Shown: in pieces, positions 59,540 to 64,000 of the stretch
How the letters are laid out: the number at the start of each line of letters is the position of its first letter
How positions within the stretch are numbered: the stretch's first letter is position 1
Assembly: GCF_013072695.1 (NCBI RefSeq)
Contig: NZ_LXUK01000001.1
Location: 413,380 to 477,379, forward strand
DNA: 64,000 bases
From: Acinetobacter sp. Ac_5812
GTDB taxonomy: Bacteria; Pseudomonadota; Gammaproteobacteria; Pseudomonadales; Moraxellaceae
Direction: 5' to 3'
Notes under the pieces: model-generated
What the model was told of the DNA's origin: nothing
What the model saw: only the letters and a program-made list of their open reading frames with translations
The model's database searches: none
Position numbers and translations under genes: made by a program

Positions 59540-60982
59540 TTATTGTTTGATGGCTAATAACCTTTCCTCTTGCATATCCCTAATTGCAGAATGAATCCCT
59601 TCCCGACCAAGGCCAGAATCCTTCACCCCGCCATAGGGCATATTATCGACACGGAACGTTGGAACATCGTTAATAATCACACCTCCAACCTGTAAATGAT
59701 CCCATGCATACAGCATCTTATTCAGATTCTGCGTATATACGCCTGCTTGTAAACCAAAACGACTCTGATTAATCGTGGCAATACCCTGCTCAAAATCCTT
59801 AAATTTTTCGAGGATCGCCACAGGACCAAAGGCTTCATCTTTATAGATTTCCAGCTTGGCGTCTACATTTTCCAGCAAAGCAGGCTCAAACAACATGCTT
59901 TGTAAACTTCCCCCTGTCAGTATTTTTGCTCCTTTTTTCTCGGCTTTATCCAGCCATTTTTTTAGGCGAACAGCCTCAGCTTCCTTAATCATTGGTCCAA
60001 CCAATGTCGTTGCTAAAGCTGGATCATCCACTTTGATTTTTTTCAATTTGGTGACCAGTTTCTTTTTCACTTCTGCATAAATATCAGCATGAATTAAAAT
60101 CCGCTGCACACTGATACAGACCTGCCCCGCATGCCCATAAGCCGCACTGATCAGACGATCTATGAGTGCGTCATCAATCACAGTATCTGCATCGATCAGA
60201 ACCGCAGCATTACCGCCCAGTTCTAAGGTGACTTTCTTGCGACCTGCGCGCGCTTTCATATCCCAACCGACCTGATCTGAACCGGTAAAGCTGAGTAATT
60301 TAAAGCGATCATCGGTCACCAAAATATCTGCGGCTTGACGGTCACATGGCAAGATTGACCATGAACCTTTAGGTAGATCTGTTTCAGCTAATACCTTGGC
60401 GATCATTAATGCACTGATTGGGGTCAAACTGGCTGGTTTCAGCACAAATGGACAACCTGCCGCAATCGCAGGTGCAATCTTATGTGCCACCAGATTTAAG
60501 GGGAAATTAAATGGACTAATTAAGGAAATCGCGCCAATTGGCACATGCTTGACCATGCCACGAAAACGGGCAGCCGCAGGAGTGACTGCCAAAGGTAACA
60601 TGCGTCCATCATCCAGCTGAGTCACGGCATCTGCTGCCAACTGGAAGGTATTAATCAGACGTTCGACTTCAGCGCTTGCCGCACCTCGCGGCTTGCCACC
60701 TTCTGCAATCAGGATTTCAGTCAGTTCTTCACGCAGTTCATTAAAGCGTTTTACACAATGCAATAAGATTTGTTGTTTTTGAAAGGGCTTTAATGCGGCC
60801 ATTTCCTGTTCTGCTTTTACTGAAGCTGAAATGGCTTTTTCAAGCACTTTGGCATCGGCCAGAGCAACACGTGCATAGACGGTATTTCGATACTTATCAT
60901 GTACTTCAAGCCATTGCCCCGTGCTCACTGCTTTTCCCGCGACATATAGTGGATAATCCCGCACGCTTGTTGTATCTGTCAT
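59540..60982 (-). CDS. Aldehyde dehydrogenase family protein
   Basis: A 480-residue NAD(P)-dependent aldehyde dehydrogenase. The general base Glu lies in TLELGGNAAVLI, the catalytic Cys in HAGQVCISVQRI, the oxyanion Asn in ISPFNFPLNLVAHK and the cofactor loop in LSFTGSDQVGWD. The overall sequence resembles the lactaldehyde/succinate-semialdehyde group more than betaine or retinal enzymes, but the substrate is not defined by the sequence. It stands alone on the - strand. Confidence 0.92.
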   Translation of the reverse strand: MTDTTSVRDYPLYVAGKAVSTGQWLEVHDKYRNTVYARVALADAKVLEKAISASVKAEQEMAALKPFQKQQILLHCVKRFNELREELTEILIAEGGKPRGAASAEVERLINTFQLAADAVTQLDDGRMLPLAVTPAAARFRGMVKHVPIGAISLISPFNFPLNLVAHKIAPAIAAGCPFVLKPASLTPISALMIAKVLAETDLPKGSWSILPCDRQAADILVTDDRFKLLSFTGSDQVGWDMKARAGRKKVTLELGGNAAVLIDADTVIDDALIDRLISAAYGHAGQVCISVQRILIHADIYAEVKKKLVTKLKKIKVDDPALATTLVGPMIKEAEAVRLKKWLDKAEKKGAKILTGGSLQSMLFEPALLENVDAKLEIYKDEAFGPVAILEKFKDFEQGIATINQSRFGLQAGVYTQNLNKMLYAWDHLQVGGVIINDVPTFRVDNMPYGGVKDSGLGREGIHSAIRDMQEERLLAIKQ

Positions 60983-61114
60983 TATTCTTGATCCCGTTAT
61001 AAAAATTTAAAATTAGACTACTGCATATTTTCCAAGATCACTATATGATTCGCCCATTCGCTGATGAATTCACAACAATTCATTACGGTTTTTGATACTG
61101 ATTAGGACAATGCA

Positions 61115-61810
61115 ATGAAAATATTAAAAATATCAATGCTTGCTTTAGGGACAAGCTTTTGTGGTCTAGCGCAAGCGGATATGATTGGTGTAAAAGGCGA
61201 TCTTAGCTATTGGAATTACAATGGTGAAGCCAATATGGCTGCGCAAACTTCTGCACCAGATCAAGACCTTGATCGTAAAGGTTCTGCACAAGTTTCTCTT
61301 GCATTTGAACACCCGATTCCACTGATTCCAAATGCAAAAATTCGCTATGTGAATTTAAAATCACAAACAGAAAATGAAGTTGCAGGTCAGTCAGTCTATG
61401 ATCTAAATATCGATCATACCGACTTCATTTTGTATTATGAAATCTTAGACACCATCGTAAATGCAGATGTTGGTCTAGGTGCCACTAACTTGAATGGTGA
61501 TGTAAAAACACTAGGCTTAAGCAAAACTGATATCGATAAAACGGTTCCTGTGATTTATGGATCAGCAGGGGTAAAACTACCATTCACAGGCTTAAGCGCT
61601 AAAGCTGAGTTGTTATATAGCAACTTTAACGACGCTAAAATCACCGATGCGCAAGCCGAGTTACAATACAACTTTATTGACAATCTCTTGGTCGATGTTG
61701 GCTTAAAAGCAGGCTATCGTATTCTCGATATCAAACTAGATGATTACGAAAAAAATGACCTTAAATTTAACTTTAAAGGTCCTTATATCGGCTTAGATAT
61801 CCATTTCTAA
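61115..61810 (+). CDS. TIGR04219-type outer membrane beta-barrel protein
   Basis: A 231-residue outer membrane protein with a signal peptide ending near LAQA-DM. The mature chain begins IGVKGDLSYWNYNGE and alternates polar and hydrophobic residues in eight or so barrel strands, ending YIGLDIHF with a C-terminal aromatic as in Bam substrates. I recognise the TIGR04219 family, whose function is unknown. It has its own terminator and lies directly upstream of the probable small RNA. Confidence 0.87.
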   Translation: MKILKISMLALGTSFCGLAQADMIGVKGDLSYWNYNGEANMAAQTSAPDQDLDRKGSAQVSLAFEHPIPLIPNAKIRYVNLKSQTENEVAGQSVYDLNIDHTDFILYYEILDTIVNADVGLGATNLNGDVKTLGLSKTDIDKTVPVIYGSAGVKLPFTGLSAKAELLYSNFNDAKITDAQAELQYNFIDNLLVDVGLKAGYRILDIKLDDYEKNDLKFNFKGPYIGLDIHF

Positions 61811-61826
61811 ATCGTAATAAAGTGAG

Positions 61827-61854
61827 AAACGGAATCTTTAGATTCCGTTTTTTT
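61827..61854 (+). terminator. Rho-independent terminator after the outer membrane protein gene
   Basis: AAACGGAATC-TTTA-GATTCCGTTT stem followed by a T run. It isolates the following small RNA region from the upstream transcript. Confidence 0.92.
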
Positions 61855-61883
61855 ATATCCAACCATTAAACTCTCCTCCTTCA

Positions 61884-61901
61884 TGTAAGCCAAAACCTAC
61901 A
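61884..61901 (+). promoter_or_regulatory. GacA/UvrY-type upstream activating box
   Basis: TGTAAG (61884-61889), exactly six bases, then CCTACA (61896-61901). The GacA-binding consensus ahead of Rsm small RNA genes is TGTAAG-N6-CTTACA, so only one base differs and the spacing is exact. It lies about 65 bases before the guessed transcription start of the RNA, as in Pseudomonas rsm genes. A -10-like TATCAT is at 61946-61951. Confidence 0.72.
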
Positions 61902-61958
61902 ACAATCGCAGTGATTGGCGAATACCCCAATACAAAATTTTCACCTATCATACAAATC

Positions 61959-62078
61959 ATAGAGAGACAGGAAGTCTCATTGAGAATAAGAACAGACACA
62001 GGACGTGGTCGTTAATAGGATATTAACGACATAAACTGAATATGAAGAAGCCCCGTCAGGATGATGGGGCTTCTTTTT
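61959..62078 (+). ncRNA. Probable CsrA-sequestering small RNA (RsmX/RsmY/CsrB-like)
   Basis: About 120 nt without a protein frame. It holds exactly four GGA triplets, all within AGGA: loop of GAGAC-AGGAA-GTCTC (61964-61978); CAC-AGGAC-GTG (61997-62007, weak stem); GTCGTTAAT-AGGAT-ATTAACGAC (62008-62030, nine perfect pairs); and the loop of the terminator hairpin, GTC-AGGAT-GAT (62055-62065). Three match the CsrB repeat CAGGA(U/A/C)G; the fourth reads UAGGAUA. Rsm RNAs that titrate CsrA/RsmA have just this size and layout. The expected role is to relieve CsrA repression under control of a GacS/GacA pair. The 5' end is a guess; the 3' end is set by the terminator. Confidence 0.8.
62045..62078 (+). 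terminator. Intrinsic terminator of the small RNA, with AGGAT loop
   Basis: Thirteen pairs (62045-62057 with 62063-62075, one G-U) around the loop AGGAT, then a T run. The loop doubles as a CsrA-type site. The ankyrin gene on the other strand ends 21 bases downstream and may also use it. Confidence 0.93.
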
Positions 62079-62099
62079 ATCTATCATTTTATAGGTGAT

Positions 62100-62405
62100 T
62101 TAAAGGCTTTTAAGATACGCAACCACTTCGCTATGCTCTGCCATTTCAGCAAGCTGTAATGCCGTATATTCGCCTTTATACGCGACATTTGCACCCTTAC
62201 TCACGAGTAGCTTCACCACCGCCAAATGATCGTTCTCAGCAGCAGCCTGGAGTGCACTATAACCTTCATCATCGGTCTGGTTTGGATCTATCCCCTCTGC
62301 CAATAGTTGATCGACGTGCTCCACATCACCAAGGGATGCCCAATACACCAGTTCAGGAAGATGCAGTTCATCTTCAGGGAGCGGTGAAAAAGAGTTAAGT
62401 TTCAT
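62100..62405 (-). CDS. Ankyrin repeat protein
   Basis: A 101-residue protein with two to three ankyrin repeats: VYWASLGDVEHVDQLLAEGID, then DDEGYSALQAAAENDHLAVV and KLLVSKGANVAYKGEYTALQ. No signal peptide. Such short single-domain proteins mediate protein contacts; the partner is unknown. It lies 10 bases downstream of a GNAT gene on the same strand. Confidence 0.9.
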   Translation of the reverse strand: MKLNSFSPLPEDELHLPELVYWASLGDVEHVDQLLAEGIDPNQTDDEGYSALQAAAENDHLAVVKLLVSKGANVAYKGEYTALQLAEMAEHSEVVAYLKSL

Positions 62406-62415
62406 TTAGTTCCTC

Positions 62416-62916
62416 TCATTTAAAAGTTAGCGCTCTCTCCATAACAATGACGGGAGCAACATATTCACTGAGTTCTTTACGATAAAGTTCAACAAAACCT
62501 TGCTTTGACCAAAATGTAAATGCAGGTTGATTTGATTGAACCACTGCAATTCTCAACCGATCACATCCCCAAGCATGAGCAAGATCCGAAATAAAATGGA
62601 CTGCTTGCGGGCCATAGCCTAAACCTTGATGAGACTCTATAAATAATAGCAATCCAATAAATACTATTGATGACTCGGGATAACCTTGCAGAATATCAAT
62701 ACAACCAATCATCTGTTCTTTATGATAAATCGCGTAAAAAAACTTTGCAGTACATGGATGTCCACTAGGTACAGCTTTTAGATCGTTTCGAGCAGCATTT
62801 TTCTCTGCGCTATATCCTTGAATGAGTTTAAAATAATTTGGACTAGCCTCAAATACAGCTTGGATGCTGGCTATATCAGTTTCATTATCAGGGCAGAGAA
62901 GACAATAACTCAGCAT
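62416..62916 (-). CDS. GNAT family N-acetyltransferase
   Basis: A 166-residue GCN5-related acetyltransferase with the acetyl-CoA loop HQGLGYGPQAV (Q/R-x-x-G-x-G/A) in the middle and VVQSNQPAFTFWSKQGFVELY as the terminal substrate segment (starts VVQSNQPAF). Probably acetylates a small amine or a protein N-terminus; no specific subfamily. Upstream of the ankyrin gene in a - strand run of four. Confidence 0.88.
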   Translation of the reverse strand: MLSYCLLCPDNETDIASIQAVFEASPNYFKLIQGYSAEKNAARNDLKAVPSGHPCTAKFFYAIYHKEQMIGCIDILQGYPESSIVFIGLLLFIESHQGLGYGPQAVHFISDLAHAWGCDRLRIAVVQSNQPAFTFWSKQGFVELYRKELSEYVAPVIVMERALTFK

Positions 62917-62967
62917 ATACTTACTATCCTGATGCTTTAAATACGGACAACTTTTGCTTATACCGTA

Positions 62968-63390
62968 TCAAAGCTGTACTCCATTCACAATCGACCAATG
63001 GTAAGGCATCAGTTCTCTTAAGGATTTAAATAATAATTTGTTCTCAGCCGTACTTACTGCCACTAGAACATCTCCTCCCCAATAGGAAAGACGCTCTTGG
63101 CAGATTCCACAAGGCGTTAAAATTAGAATATTTGAATGTTCCGACGCTCTGCATATACAGAGGGAATGTGTTATTTTTTCATTGATTTTATGTGCCTCCA
63201 AACATGCCCCAACTTCCATACAAAGTGATAAAGCATCATTTCGTGTTTCAGGCGCAACACTAATCAAAATTTTTCCACTCTCTGTGGCTAGTGCAGCAAC
63301 ACCACCCCAGCCTGTAGGATAACGGCTCTCCATAAAAACTTTCGCAGCTTGAAATAACTTTTGTTCCACCTTATCTCCAAACAACGTCAT
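62968..63390 (-). CDS. Cytidine deaminase-like protein
   Basis: A 140-residue zinc deaminase. The zinc-binding Cys and catalytic Glu are in SLCMEVGACLEAHK (Cys-Met-Glu in place of the usual Cys/His-Ala-Glu), and the second pair of ligands is in TPCGICQERL. The length and the PCGxC motif place it with cytidine or blasticidin-type deaminases rather than tRNA-editing enzymes. Substrate uncertain. Part of a - strand cluster with two acetyltransferases. Confidence 0.85.
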   Translation of the reverse strand: MTLFGDKVEQKLFQAAKVFMESRYPTGWGGVAALATESGKILISVAPETRNDALSLCMEVGACLEAHKINEKITHSLCICRASEHSNILILTPCGICQERLSYWGGDVLVAVSTAENKLLFKSLRELMPYHWSIVNGVQL

Positions 63391-63403
63391 AACTTCACAA
63401 TTT

Positions 63404-63868
63404 TTATTGTTGATATCTCATAATTGTTGCTTCTACCGTATGGTGATTGGCTTGATGCAGCACTTTAAAACCATGCCTTTGGTAGAGTGAAATATTATGG
63501 CTTTCACATTGTAAATAAAGCATGGTTACGCCTAATTCTTTAGCTTTTTCTTTTGCCATAGTCATCATTCTGCTTGCAACACCTTGTCCTCGCCATAAAG
63601 GATCAACAAAAATCCCACCGATCCAATGCTCATATTCTGGATAGTTTTTATTCTCTCGTAACTTAAGTTCTAAGGCACCGATCAATTCATTTCCATGATG
63701 AGCTACGATTGCCAAAGGAATAACATCACGATTAGCTGCTTTTTCCAGCACCTTTTGGTGCATCATTTCTTCGGTAATCTGTAAAGAGAGATAAGCCCAT
63801 TCGTTATAATACCACTTTGCAATTTTTCCAATCGCTTCTGGGTGGTCTACGAGCAAAGAAATTTTCAT
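63404..63868 (-). CDS. GNAT family N-acetyltransferase
   Basis: A 154-residue acetyltransferase. The acetyl-CoA site is DPLWRGQGVASRMM, followed by LYLQCESHNISLYQRHGF. It is similar in layout to small aminoglycoside- or amine-modifying GNATs but no specific subfamily is evident. It starts the - strand run that continues with the deaminase 13 bases downstream, and faces the terminator of the rRNA operon. Confidence 0.88.
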   Translation of the reverse strand: MKISLLVDHPEAIGKIAKWYYNEWAYLSLQITEEMMHQKVLEKAANRDVIPLAIVAHHGNELIGALELKLRENKNYPEYEHWIGGIFVDPLWRGQGVASRMMTMAKEKAKELGVTMLYLQCESHNISLYQRHGFKVLHQANHHTVEATIMRYQQ

Positions 63869-63939
63869 CGTATGGTTAATTTTGAGAATGATTTAACCGA
63901 TTTTAGCCGATTTCTTCTACCAATTTTCCTCCCCACAAT

Positions 63940-63976
63940 AAAAAACACCCCCTCTGCGTAAGCGGAGGGGGTGTTT
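63940..63976 (-). terminator. Strong terminator of the rRNA operon entering from the right
   Basis: Fifteen pairs (63943-63957 with 63962-63976, one G-U) closed by a GTAA loop; on the - strand a T run follows. It lies 12 bases beyond the 5S tail. Confidence 0.9.
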
Positions 63977-63987
63977 CTAATTTAAAA

Positions 63988-64000
63988 GCTGGCGATGACT
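63988..64000 (-). rRNA. rrf: 3' end of 5S ribosomal RNA (partial)
   Basis: On the - strand the last bases read AGTCATCGCCAGC. This is the end of gammaproteobacterial 5S rRNA, whose 3' TCGCCAG pairs with the 5' CTGGCGA. A very stable terminator lies just past it, as expected at the end of an rrn operon. Only about 13 bases are in the window. Confidence 0.72.

Overview
The window is a chromosomal segment of a gammaproteobacterium of the genus Acinetobacter. This rests on recognising an ADC-type class C beta-lactamase, the ribBX-ribH-nusB-thiL-pgpA-glmU-glmS order, the separate dapB/dnaJ locus, moderate A+T richness and Acinetobacter-like protein sequences. The species cannot be named from the sequence alone. 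Almost all of it is intact core genome: no phage, no insertion sequence, no CRISPR array, no tRNA and no clear pseudogene were seen.

Layout. 1-7.7 kb: tail of an unknown gene, then a + strand run for riboflavin (ribBX, ribH), transcription antitermination (nusB), thiamine (thiL), phospholipid (pgpA) and amino-sugar/cell-wall precursors (glmU, glmS). 7.8-9.9 kb: YitT-type membrane protein, Lrp/AsnC regulator and nicotinamidase on the - strand. 10.2-12.5 kb: dapA, a BamC-like lipoprotein and purC. 12.7-23.6 kb: a TonB-dependent receptor facing a lipoprotein amidohydrolase, then acyltransferase, EamA exporter, rarA, ADC beta-lactamase, PQQ sugar dehydrogenase and a YcgN protein. 23.7-29 kb: a small DUF1328 membrane protein, dienelactone hydrolase, a 589-base structured gene-free stretch, mutY, an M23 peptidase lipoprotein, tag and a zinc alcohol dehydrogenase. 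29-34.8 kb: a PEP mutase/isocitrate lyase-like gene behind a MocR regulator, and a LysR gene divergent from dkgB plus an MFS exporter. 34.8-38.6 kb: START-domain protein, dapB, dnaJ. 38.7-43.7 kb: RND pump and adaptor divergent from a TetR gene across a 38-bp palindrome. 43.8-55 kb: ppc, a uracil/xanthine permease, SDR plus LysR genes, a TauE/SafE protein, a tandem thioredoxin-fold protein and ilvD. 55.2-61 kb: fmt-rsmB, a two-part NSS transporter (metP/metS) and an aldehyde dehydrogenase. 61.1-64 kb: an outer-membrane barrel protein, a probable CsrA-sequestering small RNA, an ankyrin protein, two GNAT acetyltransferases and a cytidine deaminase, ending at the 3' tip of a 5S rRNA gene on the - strand.

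The most interesting object is the gene-free stretch 61854-62099. It holds an 18-bp box matching the GacA/UvrY upstream activating sequence (TGTAAG-N6-CCTACA), a plausible -10, and about 120 nt with exactly four GGA triplets. Each lies in an AGGA context and most sit in hairpin loops; the last hairpin is a strong intrinsic terminator. This is the architecture of RsmX/RsmY/CsrB-type RNAs that titrate CsrA. Other points worth a look are the inverted-repeat element at 24944-25272, the 38-bp operator at 43019-43056, the degenerate second domain of RibBX, and the tandem thioredoxin-fold protein without CXXC.
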